Of a DNA stretch of 64,000 bases, positions 52,902 through 64,000 are shown piece after piece. The first letter of the stretch is position 1; the number at the start of each line of letters is the position of its first letter. The translations under genes were made by a program, and so were the position numbers. Origin of the DNA: Methanogenium cariaci JCM 10550 (GTDB taxonomy: Archaea > Halobacteriota > Methanomicrobia > Methanomicrobiales > Methanomicrobiaceae); assembly GCF_001315945.1 (NCBI RefSeq), contig NZ_BBBG01000001.1, positions 62,001 to 126,000 of the forward strand, read 5' to 3'. The notes beneath the pieces were generated by a model. That model made no database searches. It was not told the DNA's origin and was given only the letters and a program-made list of their open reading frames with translations.

Positions 52902-54379
52902 ATGCCGGAGAATCATCCTAACGGAACTCAGTCGGCGTCATCGGTGGATTATCTGATACTCGGATGCGGCAGTATTGGCTACAATGTGCTCTACGAAATT
53001 CTCAAGGAGACCGATGATATCATCATCATCGATCAGGACGAGAAAAAGGTGCAGGATCTCCGTGACCAGAAATATGAGGCTTTCTGCAGGGATATCAGCG
53101 ATACGGGTATGCTGAAAGATATTCCGGTTCCAAAAGTGGCATTTGTCCTCTCCAGTGAGCAGAAGGCAAATCTCTCCGCGGTGCGGACAATAAAGGAAGA
53201 AAATCCCGCGGCCTATATCATTGCACGTGCAGTGGATGCCGGGGGGAAAGATATCTATCATGCAGTGGGCGCCGATGTAGTGTTGCATCCGCAGGAGGTA
53301 TTTGCTAAAAAGGCCGTGCACCACGCACGCAAACTTCAGTCCTCACGGCAGGCGCACAGACTCTTTGATCTGCTCTCCTCATGGCGGGGTACGCTGGGCA
53401 TTGTGACACATACAAACCCGGACCCTGACACCATATCCAGTGCGATGGCTCTCTGTGCTCTCGGACGTGCGGCATCCAAAGGAAATCTCGAATGCCGGAT
53501 TCTCTATGACGGGAAGATTGGTCATCAGGAGAACCGTGCCTTTGTGAACCTGCTGGATATCCAGATGGACCGTATATCGCCGGAAGCACGTGCTGAATGT
53601 AATTACCTCGCGATCGTCGATTCTCCGGGTCCGGGAATCAACAATGCACTCTCAAAGGATGATCGGGTCAATATCGTCATTGACCATCATCCGAACGATG
53701 ATGCCAAAAACGGGTATGATTTCCTCGACCGTCGGCCGGATATGGGCGCGACGGCGAGCCTGATGACCCAGTATATGCAGGAACTGGATATTCCGGTGGA
53801 TAAAAACGTCGCAACCGCCCTTTTTTATGGCATCATGGCTGATACGCGGGGGGGTTTCCGGCGCAATACCTCTCCTCTTGACCTCAATCTTTCTGCCTTC
53901 CTTCTGCCTTGACGGATGCAGATCTTCTGGCAAAGATCACCTCCCAGTCGGTATCTCAGGAGACCCTTGAGGTGATGGGTGCGGCAATCCGGAACCGGAA
54001 GATTGTCTCCGGTTATCTCTTCTCCAATGTCGGCTACGTGCGCAACCGTGATGCCATTCCCCCCCAAGCGGCAGATATGCTCATTCAGCTGGAAGGGGTC
54101 AACACTGCGGTGGTCTATGGCATCACGGATCAGCTGATCTCCTTTTCCTCCCGCAACAAGGACCTGCGCCTCAATATCGGCCAGGCGATGGAGGAGGCCT
54201 TTGGTGAGATCGGCGAGGCGGGCGGGCATTCCGGTATGGGTGCTGCCAATATCCCCCCCCTGAGCGTTTTTTCCATGGCACGCAACAAGGATGACCTGCT
54301 GGACCTCATCATTGACCCAATCCTTCACCGTTTTATGGAGATTGTCGGTGTGGAGGAAGAGGAACCCAATGAGGTTTGA
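52902..54379 (+). CDS. DHH-family phosphoesterase with TrkA-N domain
   Basis: About 490 residues. N-terminal TrkA-N (YLILGCGSIGYNVLYEILKE, DQDEKKVQDLRDQKYEAF), then a DHH phosphoesterase: THTNPDPDTISSAMALCALG, AIVDSPGPGINN, VIDHHPNDD (DHH) and the DHHA1 tail MGAAIRNRKIVSGYLFS with GGHSGMGAANIP. Such proteins act on dinucleotides or cyclic di-AMP; NAD-type or ion-linked control by the TrkA-N part is possible. Frame changes near 53850 and 53893. The 3' end overlaps mptE. Confidence 0.88.
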
Positions 54380-54995
54380 GGACTGGGAACCCCCCCACTA
54401 CCTTGCGATATGCGAGACGTTTGGTTTTGACCCGGAAGACGATGAAACGGCAGCCCGCCTGCTAGCCACCCTCTCGTCTGCGGATGATTCAGTGATGCTT
54501 GCAAAACGCATCAACGGAGAAACGGTCACGGTCTGTGGCAATGCTCCCTCACTTCTCAGTGAAGTGGATACTATCGAAGGGACGGTTCTTGCGGCAGATG
54601 CCGCGGCAGATGTCCTCTTTAACACAGGTATCCTTCCGGATGCCGTCTTTACCGATCTGGATGGAGCGGAGGACTCATTTTTTGAGATGAACCGACAGGG
54701 ATCGGTAATGGTGGTGCACGGTCACGGGGACAATGTGCCGCTTCTCCGACACTGGGTGCCGCGCTTTGAGGGGCCGCTCGTTCTTTCCTGTCAGACCCGA
54801 CCGTTCGGGCATCTGCATAACTGGGGCGGATTTACCGACGGTGACCGCGCCGCCTTTGCGGCGGATGCCCTCGGGGCAGCAGAGGTGCGGTTTGTCGGAT
54901 TTGACCTTGACGACCGGTCCGTGCCACCGATGAAACGGGGGGGAAAACTTCTCTGGGCACGCGATCTGCTCTCTCTCATCGGCCATGACCTCTGA
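54369..54995 (+). CDS. mptE: 6-hydroxymethyl-7,8-dihydropterin diphosphokinase MptE-like
   Basis: About 209 residues: VTVCGNAPSLLSEVDTIEGT, AAADVLFNTGILPDAVFTDL, and VVHGHGDNVPLLRHWVPRF with VLSCQTRPFGHLHNWGGFT. This matches archaeal MptE, which makes a pterin precursor of methanopterin, the C1 carrier of methanogenesis. ATG at 54369 overlaps the DHH gene; the TGA overlaps the ATG of the radical SAM gene, giving a three-gene coupled run. Confidence 0.85.
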   Translation: MRFEDWEPPHYLAICETFGFDPEDDETAARLLATLSSADDSVMLAKRINGETVTVCGNAPSLLSEVDTIEGTVLAADAAADVLFNTGILPDAVFTDLDGAEDSFFEMNRQGSVMVVHGHGDNVPLLRHWVPRFEGPLVLSCQTRPFGHLHNWGGFTDGDRAAFAADALGAAEVRFVGFDLDDRSVPPMKRGGKLLWARDLLSLIGHDL

Positions 54996-56663
54996 CACAC
55001 CGGAAGCCTGGATTGTGGACGGTTATGTCGACGAACCGGCATGCCTGGGTGTCTCGCCCTACATCTCCCCGAATATCCGGGCGGCGGCAGGTGTCTGCAC
55101 TGAAGCCGGATATCGCGTCCGCTACCTGACCATCGATCAGCTGAGGGTGGATTCATCCTGTTTGCACCGCTGGACCGGGCGGCTCTTGTGGTGATGATTG
55201 CGGGGGGGGTCACCGTGCCGGGCACCTATTTTGCCGGCACACCTGCCACCCTGACCGAGATTCGGCAGGTGGCAGCCACCCTCAGGGGGCCGGTGACCGT
55301 TCTTGGCGGACCGGTCACCTTTGGCTACAGTCCCGGGGGGGGTGGTGAGGCTGCAGTCAGGCAGGCGATCTCCGGGTTCGACCACCTGCTGGAAGGGGGG
55401 GATGTCCCGGCAGCACTTGCCAGCCTGCTTGCTGGGGGGGCAGCCCCCGAGGGTACGCTTTCCTATCCTGACTTCTCGCGCTGGCTCATTGCAGGGAGTG
55501 GCATCATCACCGAACATCCCCCCCGGTTTCCGTGGCTTATCTGTGAGATTGAGACCGCCCGTGGCTGTGCACGAGCGGTGACCGGTGGCTGTTCGTTCTG
55601 CACCGAACCGTTTTACGGCCAGCCGCAGTATCGTCCGGCAGCGGATGTCCATGCGGAGATTGCCGCCCTTGCCAGACACGGGGCCGTGCACTTTCGTCTC
55701 GGGCGCCAGCCGGACATTCTTGCCTACGGGACGAAGGGAGAAAGGGAATATCCTGCCCCCCCTGACGCGACGGCACTTGAGACACTCTTTGCTGGAATCC
55801 GGGAGGTGGCACCCAACCTCAAGACCCTGCATATCGACAATGTCAACCCCCGGCACCATCGCCCGCAACCCGGACGCTGCCCGTGAGGCTCTTGGGGGGG
55901 TCATTGTTCGCTACCATACTGCAGGGGGGGACGTCGCCGCCTTTGGCATGGAGACGGCAGATCCCGCGGTGGTTGCCGCAAACAACCTCAAGGCCGATGC
56001 CGCGATGGTGATGGATGCCATCCGCATCGTAAACGAGGTGGGGGGGGTGTCCGGGACAGGGGCGTTCCTCATCTGTTGCCGGGCCTGAACTTTGTCTGTG
56101 GCCTTGCCGGTGAGACCGAAGCTACGTATGATAAAAACGAGGCATTCCTCACGGGTCTTCTGGCATCCGGTCTCCTGGTGCGCCGGGTCAATATCCGTCA
56201 GCTGATGCCCTTTGAGGGCACGCGGGCATGGGAAGAGAATACCCTGGGTGAGCATGATGCCCGTTTCCGCACCTTCCGCGAGCATGTGCGCCAGACGTTT
56301 GACATCCCGATGCTGCAGCAGGTCTTTCCGGCAGGCACGCTGCTGCGCGACATCTATGTGGAACAGTGCGGTCGGGTCTCCTTTGGACGGCAGATGGGTT
56401 CATATCCCATTCTCACCGGTATGCCCGGAGATATTCCCGAGACGGTGCTTGATGCCGTTGTCTGCGATCACGGGCGGCGCTCGGTCACCGCCATGCCGGT
56501 TCCCATCAATATCAACACCCTTCCTGCGTCAGCCCTCCGGTATATTCCGGGCATTGGAAAGAAACGGGCCGTCTCTCTCATCGCAAAGCGGCCGTTTGCG
56601 TCCCTCAATGCATTCCGGGAGATTGCAGGAGAGACGCCGCTTGATCCGTATCTTTCGTTCTGA
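54985..56663 (+). CDS. Radical SAM protein with C-terminal helix-hairpin-helix
   Basis: About 555 residues. Core TARGCARAVTGGCSFCTEPF has a CxxxxxxxCxxC-like arrangement, followed by DAIRIVNEVG and LPGLNFVCGLAGETEATYDK; C-terminal HhH: NTLPASALRYIPGIGKKRAV, which binds nucleic acid. COG1031-type proteins of this layout occur in archaea; the reaction is not known. Start ATG overlaps the mptE stop. Frames change near 55150, 55200, 55845, 55900 and 56065. The last residue before the stop is PYLSF. Confidence 0.8.
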
Positions 56664-56666
56664 ATG

Positions 56667-57842
56667 CTACGGTCTGAACACACTGCGGGTGGTTGTGCCG
56701 CTCACCTCCCGTATCTCCATCAGTTTGAGGATATCTGTTCTGGTGACAATACCCGTCACCTCCCGTTCTCAACAACCGGTATGCGGCCGATGGTGTTGGG
56801 GGGGCGAGTATTTTCAGGGCATCGTAGAGGTCATGGTCGGGCGTGATAGTGATTACCTCCCGTGTCATGATATCGCGGACCTGGAGGGCATCCCTGTCGA
56901 CATCTGAGGCATTCTGGATGTCATGCAGGGTAACCATGCCGGAGAGGCTGCCGCGATCCACCACCGGAAACCCAAGATGGCGGGTGGAATACATCAGGTT
57001 CATGGCTTCCGTGACCGGCATATCCGGGACAACCGTGGTCACCGGTGTGGTCATCGCATCGCGGACTTTGACGCCTGCAAGCAGCTGGGTGTAGCGGATC
57101 ATGGTCACCTCCTGACCTGCACCGAGATAGATGAAGACGGCAATCAGGATGAGAATGATATTGAAGGAAATAAGGCCCAAGATACCGAAGATAATGGCTA
57201 TTACCCTCCCAATCTCTGCTGCGATGCGGGTTGCCTTTTCAATCGGAAGCCAGATCGCAAGAAGGGCGCGGAGCACCCGCCCCCCCGTCCATCGGAAATG
57301 CCGGCAGGAGATTGAAGAGGAAGAGGATGATGTTGAGCAGGCCCAGATAGCCGAAGATATAAAAAAGAGGCCTGCGACTGCCGGGTCGGGGATGGAGATG
57401 AGACTCGCGTAGGCGATGCCCTCGGAGACCAGTCCGATAAAGAGGCTCATCAGGGGCCTGCGATGGCCATCGGCAGTTCGTCCCGTGGCCGGGGCGAGAC
57501 CTCGTCTTCTATCTCTGAAGCGCCTCCCAGGATGAAGAGGGTGATGGAACGAACCTTCATGCCCTTGCGGATGGCAACCACCGAGTGGGCCATCTCGTGC
57601 AGAAATACCCCCCACAAAGAGGAGGAAGGAGACGAGCACACCCAGGAGGTATGGCATGATGCCCTCGGTGATGAGGGACGCGTCAATCGGCTCGGGAAGA
57701 CCGAACACCTGTTCAACGAGGGACACGGTCAGTTCAATCTGGGTTCCGATGATGAGGCAAAGATCGGAATGATCAAAAAGAAGGTATAGTGAATCTTTAT
57801 CGGAATGCCTGCTAGTTTTCCGATCTCAAAGGAACCGTCCAT
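56667..57842 (-). CDS. M50 site-2 protease with CBS domains
   Basis: About 390 residues. GVFLHEMAHSVVAIRKGMKV holds the HExxH metal site, and FPMDGGRVLRALLA the NPDG-type motif (MDGGR). Six membrane segments enclose them; two CBS domains follow (VKVRDAMTTPVTTVVPDMPV and VRDIMTREVITITPDHDLYD). Site-2 proteases cut membrane proteins to release signals. ATG at 57842 (MDGSFEIGKLAGIPIKIHYT) is preferred over 57726 because it restores the usual N-terminal membrane helix. Frames change near 57770, 57605, 57445, 57285 and 56800. Confidence 0.85.
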
Positions 57843-57850
57843 AGAAATGG

Positions 57851-57870
57851 ATTATATTTTTAATATTTAA
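57851..57870. promoter_or_regulatory. AT-rich promoter region between M50 and PRC-barrel genes
   Basis: ATTATATTTTTAATATTTAA, about 20 bases before the PRC-barrel ATG (57886) and close to the M50 start (57842); either direction is possible. Confidence 0.45.
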
Positions 57871-57885
57871 TGATTATACCTTCAA

Positions 57886-58162
57886 ATGATTACGATGAAG
57901 AGTGCAATAACCGAATTGTTCGGGATGAAGGTGTATACCGAAAACGCCGTCTACGTGGGTGATGTGGAGGATGTGGTCATCAATGTCGATACAAAAAAGA
58001 TGGAGTCACTTGCGTTGGGGGGGAATGTGAATCAGGAAGTGCTTGATCTCACCAATTACAAGGGGGGGTAAAGATTCCATACCGCATCATCAGGCAGTCG
58101 GAGACATCGTCATTATCCGCCACCTTGCAGGAATGTCCCGGCCCGAGATCATCGAGGACTGA
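57886..58162 (+). CDS. PRC-barrel domain protein
   Basis: About 90 residues: ELFGMKVYTENAVYVGDVED, VVINVDTKKMESLAL, then after a frame break GVKIPYRIIRAVGDIVIIRH and ending SRPEIIED. PRC-barrel proteins bind RNA or protein partners and often sit in ribosome or photosynthesis-linked operons. Frames break at the 7-G run near 58063 and by one lost G near 58092. It probably shares a transcript with thg1 below. Confidence 0.8.
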
Positions 58163-58202
58163 TGCCGCTGTGCGGGTGGTTCCGGTTCCGAAAACTCTGG
58201 AG

Positions 58203-58948
58203 ATGACCGATATGCAGGACCGGGAAATATTCAGAAATCTCTCCATCTTTCCACCCTTCATTGTCCGGCTTGACGGGCGGGCGTTTCACCGGTTAACTCG
58301 TGAGGAAGGGTTTGAAAAGCCCTATGATCGAAGGTTTTCCGATGCCATGACGAAGGTATCTGAGCAGCTGCTCTCATCATCGGGCCTTGAACCGTCGTTT
58401 GCCTACACCTTCTCAGACGAGATATCTCTCTTCTTTCCCCCCCGTGTGCCCTTCAACGGCCGGGTGGAGAAGATAGACTCGGTATGTGCCTCGTATGCGG
58501 CAAGTGCTTTCACCCTCGCCCTTCACCTGACAGAACCGGTGGCGTTTGACTCCCGTGTCATTCTGGCAGACGTTCCCGCAGCCATCGTATACATGAACAT
58601 GCGCCAGCGGGAGGCATGGCGCAATCATATCAACGGCTACTGTCAGCAGGCGCTCATTGCAGAGGGGGGGATGACATCAACACAGGCGGCGCGTGCTCCG
58701 GGGGAATGAAGGGTCCTGCCATGCATGAGATGATGTTTAAGCGGGGCATCAACCTTGCAAAGACACCGGCCTGGGAACGGCGCGGCATTGCCTGTTACCG
58801 CACAGAAATCATAAAAGAGGGGGGGTACAATCCGGTCACCGATGAGCGGGTCGCCGCGGCGCGCCGGGTGGTCGTGCCGGATGACGATCTCCCGCTCTTC
58901 AGCGAACCGGAAGGGGGGGTTGCCTTTCTGCGTTCCCATCTCATTTGA
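58203..58948 (+). CDS. thg1: tRNA-His guanylyltransferase (Thg1-like)
   Basis: About 245 residues. PPFIVRLDGRAFHRLTREEG near residue 15, AYTFSDEISLFFP and IACYRTEIIK are Thg1 signatures, with metal Asp residues in RLDGR and FSDEIS. It adds or repairs the 5' nucleotide of tRNA-His by reverse-direction polymerisation. The frame breaks near 58690 (a 5-G run). The window also carries the tRNA-His gene at 37.7 kb. Start MTDMQDREIF is chosen because homologues begin near this position. Confidence 0.9.
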
Positions 58949-59011
58949 GATGAACGCAGCAATCTTTTAAAAATAATTTATTTTGGAAATCACGGTGTGA
59001 TTTCTGGTGAT

Positions 59012-62000
59012 CTACTGCTCGCTTTTTTGAATGTGGATGGTCATTGAGACTCCTTCCACATTCCATTCTGTTGTCAGACCTTCCTCTCCTCCGGTCTCCC
59101 CCCCGGCGACAGGGTGATGGAAAGTGTGGTGGCCCGGACTTCTCCGGCAATATCGTCTTCATGCGTGCCTGCCAGGAGGTCGCGCACACGCGTGTCGGTG
59201 ATGGCCACGTCTGCGGTGATGAAGTCTTCCACATTCAGGTCAAGCTGGCGCCGCATCTCCTGGATTCTCCGCACCACTTCACGGGAAAACCCGATACCTT
59301 CCAATGTGGGGGGGGTGAGGCTGATGTCCACACAGACGGTGGCATCTGCCATCTCTGTTGCAAAGACGTTCTCCGGCATTTTTTCTGAGAAGGCGATGTG
59401 CTTTTCGGTGATGGTAAACCCGTCCACCGATACCTCGCCATCTTTTTCAATGGCTGCCTTCAGGGTTGCGGCGTCGGCCACTTCGATTGCTGCTTTTACC
59501 TTCGGGCCGTCTTTACCGAATTCAGGGCCAATGCCCCGCATCACCGGTTCTGCGGAGCAGCCCATGCGGTCCCATGCGCCCCGGATAATGCTGACCGCCT
59601 GACTGTTGGCACGCTGGCGGGCGAGGTCACCCATCTGTGTGATGGCGGTCTCCACGGCATCACTGTCGGTGATAACAAAGGTCTCGCCGACCGGCCAGCG
59701 GAGTTTGCGGCCACCTTCCTGCCGTGCAGTTGCGACTGCCTCGTCAAAGGAACGGATCACGTCCATCTCTGCTTCAAGGGCTGCATCGATGAGCGCTTCG
59801 TCGCCGGTAAACCATGGCAGCATGTGAATGCTCTCCGGGTCTGCATCAGTACGGAGATTTCCGTAGATATTATCGGTGATATGCGGTGCAAACGGTGCGA
59901 GGGCCGAGCAGATGCGTCGCATGACGTAGTACATCGTCTCGTATGCCTCACGCTTCTCGCGTGCGTCCTCTTCCAGCCACATCCGCGGCCGGACAAGCTG
60001 CACGTACCAGCGGGATATGTCTTCCAGGATGCAGGTGAGGCAGGCGCGGGTGGCCTTGTGGAGCATTCCTTCCTCAATGTCCTTCTCAACCTGTGCGGCA
60101 AGGCTGTTGACGCGTGAGATGATCCAGCGGTCCTCTTCCGGCATCTCCGGGAGGTGTGCGCTGACATACTCTCCGTTCCATGTGCCGTCTGCAGCGGTTG
60201 CCGGTGCAAACGCGTCAAGGATCATGTAGGCAGGGGGGGGAAGCGGTAGACATTCCAGAGGATGTTAACAGTCCGGTTGATGGTCTTGATGCCTTCCCAG
60301 TTGAACTTCAGGTCGTCCCACGGGGCGCTTGCGGAGAGCAGATACAGGCGGAGTACGTCCACGCCGACCTTTGCCACCACTTCCTCGGGTGTGACCACGT
60401 TGCCGATCGATTTGCTCATCTTGCGGCCTTCTGCGTCCAGCGCAAAGCCGTGCATGAGCACCTTGTTGTAGGGTGCCTGGTCAAAGGCGATGACCGAGGC
60501 GCCCAGCTGGGAATAGAACCAGCCGCGTGTCTGGTCCTGTCCTTCGGTGATGAACGCCGCCGGCCAGAGCCGTTCGAACTCTGTGGTCTTCCGGGGGGGA
60601 ATCCGAGGGTGGCCCATGAGGCCATCGCCGAGTCAAACCAGACATCAAAGATATCTTCGACCCGGTGCATCGTCCCGCCGCAGGTGCAGGGGGGGATGGT
60701 CACATCGTCCACATACGGGCGGTGCGGGTCGGTGAGGTGTGTCCCTGCAGCCTCGTTGAGTTCTGCGACCGTGCCAAAGACTTTCCGGGCATCGCAGGCA
60801 TCGCACTCCCAGACAGGAATCGGTATGCCCCCCCAGTAGCGCTGGCGTGATATACACCAGTCACGGGCACCTGCCACAAAGTCATGGAAGCGTGCTGATC
60901 CGGCCCAGTCGGGCTGCCATTCTACCCGGGCAATCTCGGCGAGCATCTGGTCTTTGATCTTCGGGATGGAGAGGAACCACTGTTCGGTGGAGATCATGAT
61001 GATCGGGGGGGTCTTGCAGCGCCAGCAGTGTCCGTAGCGGTGAGTGATCTTCTTTTTTGCAAGGAGATTGTCCCCGAGGGCGTCCATCACGTCCGGGTCG
61101 GCATCCTTCACAAATGTACCGGCAAAGATACCGGCATCTGCGGTGTAGATACCTGCGTTGTCCACCGGGCAGAGGCTTTCAAGCCCCTCCTTCTGGCCCA
61201 CGAGGGAGTCGTCCCAGCCGTGGCCCGGCGCCAGGTGTACGAGGCCGGTGTTTTCCATCGTGACAAAGTCGGCGTAGACGACCCGGTGTTCCACATCCTT
61301 CTGGACGGGCACCTGTTCCTCCAGTGGTGAACGGTAGTGCATGCCGATGAGGGCGTCCCCGGTGACCGTCTCAAGGACCGTGAAGTCCTGATAGCGGCCT
61401 TTGCGGAGCACCTCTTCCACCAGTTCCTCACCGATCCAGAGGATCTCTTCTCTGCCGTCCTTCACTGCCCGGACACGGGCATAGGTGAAGTCATCGCGGA
61501 CGGCAACGGCCACATTGGCAGGCAGCGTCCACGGGGGGGTGGTGGTCCAGATGACGAGGTATTCGTTCTCACGGTCCTCTACCGGGAACTTCACAAAGAT
61601 GGACGGGTCGGTCTCGTCCCAGTACTCCACTTCCGAGTCGGCAATGGCCGTCTCACAACGGGGGGGGCAGAGGTTGACCACCCGGTAGCCGCGGTCCAGA
61701 AGACCCTTCTCTTCCGCACGCTTCAGGGTCCACCATGCCGCCTCCACGTAGTCGGGGGTGATGGTCTGGTAGGGGTTTGCGAAGTCCATCCAGATGCCCA
61801 GACTGCGGAACTGGTCGGACATGATCTCCTTGTGGGTGATGGCAAAGTCCTTGCACTTCTCAATGAATTTGTCGATGCCGTAGGTCTCGATGTCCTTTTT
61901 GGAAGAGAAGCCGAGTTCATGTTCCACTCTCACCTCAATGGGGAGGCCGTGCATGTCATAACCTGCCCGGTCGATGACGTCGTATCCCTGCATGCGGCGG

Positions 62001-62214
62001 AAGCGCAGAATCGAATCCTTGATTATTTTATTCCATGCAGTGCCGAGATGGATATGGCCGGTGGTGTATGGGGGGGGTCCGTCCACAAAGAACCAGGGGG
62101 GGGATCTCCTGCATGCTGCGCCTTGACCTGTGCGTAAATATCGTCTGTATCCCAGAAGGAGCGGACTGCGGCCTCCACCTCCTCTGCGTTAAAATTGCTC
62201 GTGACCTCTCTCAT
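59012..62214 (-). CDS. ileS: Isoleucyl-tRNA synthetase
   Basis: About 1,067 residues, usual length. HIGH motif: [13 protein letters not shown]; editing domain with [69 protein letters not shown]-terminal zinc region less certain. Frame changes near 62100, 60595, 60233 and 59100. Several 7-base runs insert residues in invariant parts (RYWGGIPIP at 60828-60834; [10 protein letters not shown] at 61005-61011). ATG at 62214 fits [20 protein letters not shown]. Its minus orientation faces dtdA. Confidence 0.96.
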
Positions 62215-62413
62215 ACAATGATTCCTCTGAATATATGTCCTGAGATTTAGTATCTGCAGAAAGATAGGTATTTGTGTGGGTCTACATGTGTACGAGACAT
62301 ACAGGTGATGATAAGAGAATGGATGAGATGCCCCCCCTTCAGCATGCAGTCATCGGTGCTGCATCATGCGATAATGAAAAAGAACGTGTGGCAGCAGTCG
62401 GCGGAGGATGTCG

Positions 62414-63760
62414 ATGAAGATTGCCCTGATCCATTCTGCACTGGACCCGGCGGGTATCAATATCGCCGCACATCTGGCCCCTCTCCTTGGGGGGGCAGAA
62501 GGACATGACGGAGAGGAGTGCACCTGGGCAGGGCACCTTCTCCGGTTCATGACTGCACCGGGCCGCCTCATATATGAAGAACGCCTGGACGAACGGGCAG
62601 AAGCAGACCTGATCATCTTTCTCTCCCGTCACACCTCCCAAAATCCGGTACCTGCCCTGACCGTTCATACCACCGGCAATTACGGTGATGCGGCACTGGG
62701 AGGAGAACCCCGCACGCTCTCCCGTGCCGCCCCTGCATGGATGCATGCGGCATTGTGTGCCCTTGCCACCCGTGCCCCCGGAGGGCTTTCGCGTCTCCTA
62801 TGAGGTGACCCATCACGGTCCGACCGGGCTTTCTACTCCGTCTTTTTTCATCGAAATAGGGAGTACTGAAGCGGAATGGACCAATCCTGCCTGTGGGGGC
62901 GGCGGTTGCTGATGCCCTTGTGCATGTCCTCACCGAGGGGGCCGGGTGAGACGATTCCTCTCATCGGCTTTGGTGGCAACCATTATGCGGCACGCGAGAC
63001 CGATATTGCACTTGCGGGCAGGGCAGCGTGGGGTCATATTGCCCATACGCGGGAAGTGGCCGGCATGGATGCCGCAATGATCCGACAGATGGCAGCGCTG
63101 AGCAGCGCTGAGGTGGCCTATATCGACCGGAAGGCCTTTCAGGGGGGGATGTTGTCAAAAAAATATCCGTTCTTCTCCATGATTCTGGTATTTCCCGGGT
63201 TTCGGAGAGCGAACTGCGGATGATGGGGGGGCACTTCCTCTTTCCGTATATCTTCAGATGCGGAAGATGGCGCAGGCAGAAGCGCCCGGTGCTTCCCTTA
63301 GGGTGATGGGTCTTTCCGGGGGGGACGAGAATCCGGTTTTGGTCCATATTCCTGAAGTTCTCCTCCAGGAAGCTCTGAAACATGGTGATGCAGAATATAT
63401 GCATTCTGTTTCCGGAATGCCGGTAGTTATGGCGATCTCTTCCGGGGGGGCGCACCTTTGCCATTCGCCTTTACCTATGGCAGATATGGATCGCAAATCC
63501 TGCATCTTTTAATATCATCATGCATCAAAATCTTAACCAGCGATGGATCTGCCCACACCAGTGATGATACAATTATCATACGAAAGGTGAGTTTCGACCC
63601 GGAAAAAGCACGCACTCTGGGGGTTCCGAAAGGACCACTTTTCGGCAGGCTGGCAGCAGGACAGGTGATTGATATTGATGGCACAATAATTACGCCGGAG
63701 ATGGTCTCTGTACAGACTGAACGGGTGATCCACGTTCCGGGATTGGAGAACTACCTATGA
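62414..63760 (+). CDS. dtdA: D-aminoacyl-tRNA deacylase (DtdA), extended form
   Basis: Joined product of about 440 residues. N-terminal DTD2 domain [70 protein letters not shown]; it removes D-amino acids from tRNA. C-terminal extension ending [20 protein letters not shown] and [20 protein letters not shown] is shared by methanogen homologues. Frame changes near 62780, 62895, 62940, 63160, 63225 and 63450. The stop overlaps the ftsZ ATG (ATGA). A second ATG lies at 62408. Confidence 0.88.
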
Positions 63761-64000
63761 GATCAATCGTAGAAGAGGCAATTAAACGGACAAATGAGGA
63801 GTCCGGATATATCGTTGACGCGTCCAACGAACGGGATCTGGAGCTTGAGGAGATCATCAAAGGACTCCAGACACGGATCGCAGTCATCGGGTGTGGTGGT
63901 GGCGGTTCGAACACGATGTCACGCATGACCGAAGAGGGTATCTACGGTGCAAACCTCGTTGCACTGAACACCGATGCCCAGCACCTGATCCGTACAAAGT
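63757..64000 (+). CDS. ftsZ: Cell division GTPase FtsZ (partial)
   Basis: First 81 residues only, cut by the window end. Start [20 protein letters not shown], then RIAVIGCGGGGSNTMSRM, the tubulin-like nucleotide-binding motif (GGGGSN), and ANLVALNTDAQHL, typical of archaeal FtsZ. FtsZ polymerises at mid-cell. The ATG overlaps the dtdA stop, so the pair is coupled. Confidence 0.95.
   Translation, partial: MRSIVEEAIKRTNEESGYIVDASNERDLELEEIIKGLQTRIAVIGCGGGGSNTMSRMTEEGIYGANLVALNTDAQHLIRTK

Noticed and set aside
1-64000. Phase-variable poly-G tracts as in Campylobacter
   Set aside because: The runs are inside essential single-copy genes and in tRNA stems, with no bias toward surface genes. Error explains them better.

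Overview
The window is about 64 kb of a methanogenic archaeon, most likely of the order Methanomicrobiales. Archaeal information-processing genes (TFB, Gar1, S6e, S8e, aIF5B, SRP19, Thg1, DtdA, Rio2) sit beside methanogen-type genes: DUF2193 and DUF2180 proteins, a CbiS-like cobamide-salvage enzyme, MptE, HypB, NcsA, AMP-forming acetyl-CoA synthetase and PEGA-repeat surface proteins. The genus cannot be fixed from sequence reading alone.

The sequence is littered with abnormal G or C homopolymers, very often 7 long. Where the protein or tRNA family is well known, these runs carry extra bases relative to expectation. A +3 adds one residue inside a conserved motif; +1 or +2 breaks the frame. A second class of one-base losses hits short runs. 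Three tRNA genes and many housekeeping genes are affected, so sequencing or assembly error is by far the likeliest cause. I therefore give many genes as one CDS spanning several broken frames, and say where the frame changes.

Layout. 0-5.8 kb: membrane proteins, a Zn-ribbon protein, an Fe-S reductase, pgk and cbiS. 5.9-7.8 kb: an AT-rich island with a small membrane protein, a dead transposase and a DUF4013 protein. 8.0-11.2 kb: one giant TPR protein. 11.9-15 kb: the DUF2193 / DUF2180 / aquaporin group. 15-24 kb: a disulfide oxidoreductase, a TrmB-like regulator with a coupled unknown gene, a divergent CARDB surface protein with cupin-type PGI, and the ncsA-potassium channel-nadE operon. 24-30 kb: rio2-DUF460-thiL run, an MFS exporter and a bile-acid-symporter homologue. 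30-37 kb: tRNA-Ala, tfb-gar1, PHP, srp19, hypB, S8e, DUF2240, S6e and infB. 37-42.5 kb: tRNA-His, a receiver-PAS histidine kinase and acs. 43-52.6 kb: PhzF, radical SAM, two tandem PEGA proteins and an ABC-2 exporter whose large permease ends in a PrsW-like protease domain. 52.7-64 kb: tRNA-Lys, DHH/TrkA, mptE, radical SAM-HhH, M50-CBS protease, PRC-barrel, thg1, ileS, dtdA and the start of ftsZ.

Many same-strand neighbours overlap by ATGA or GTGA, which points to translational coupling. No CRISPR array, rRNA operon or intact mobile element was seen.
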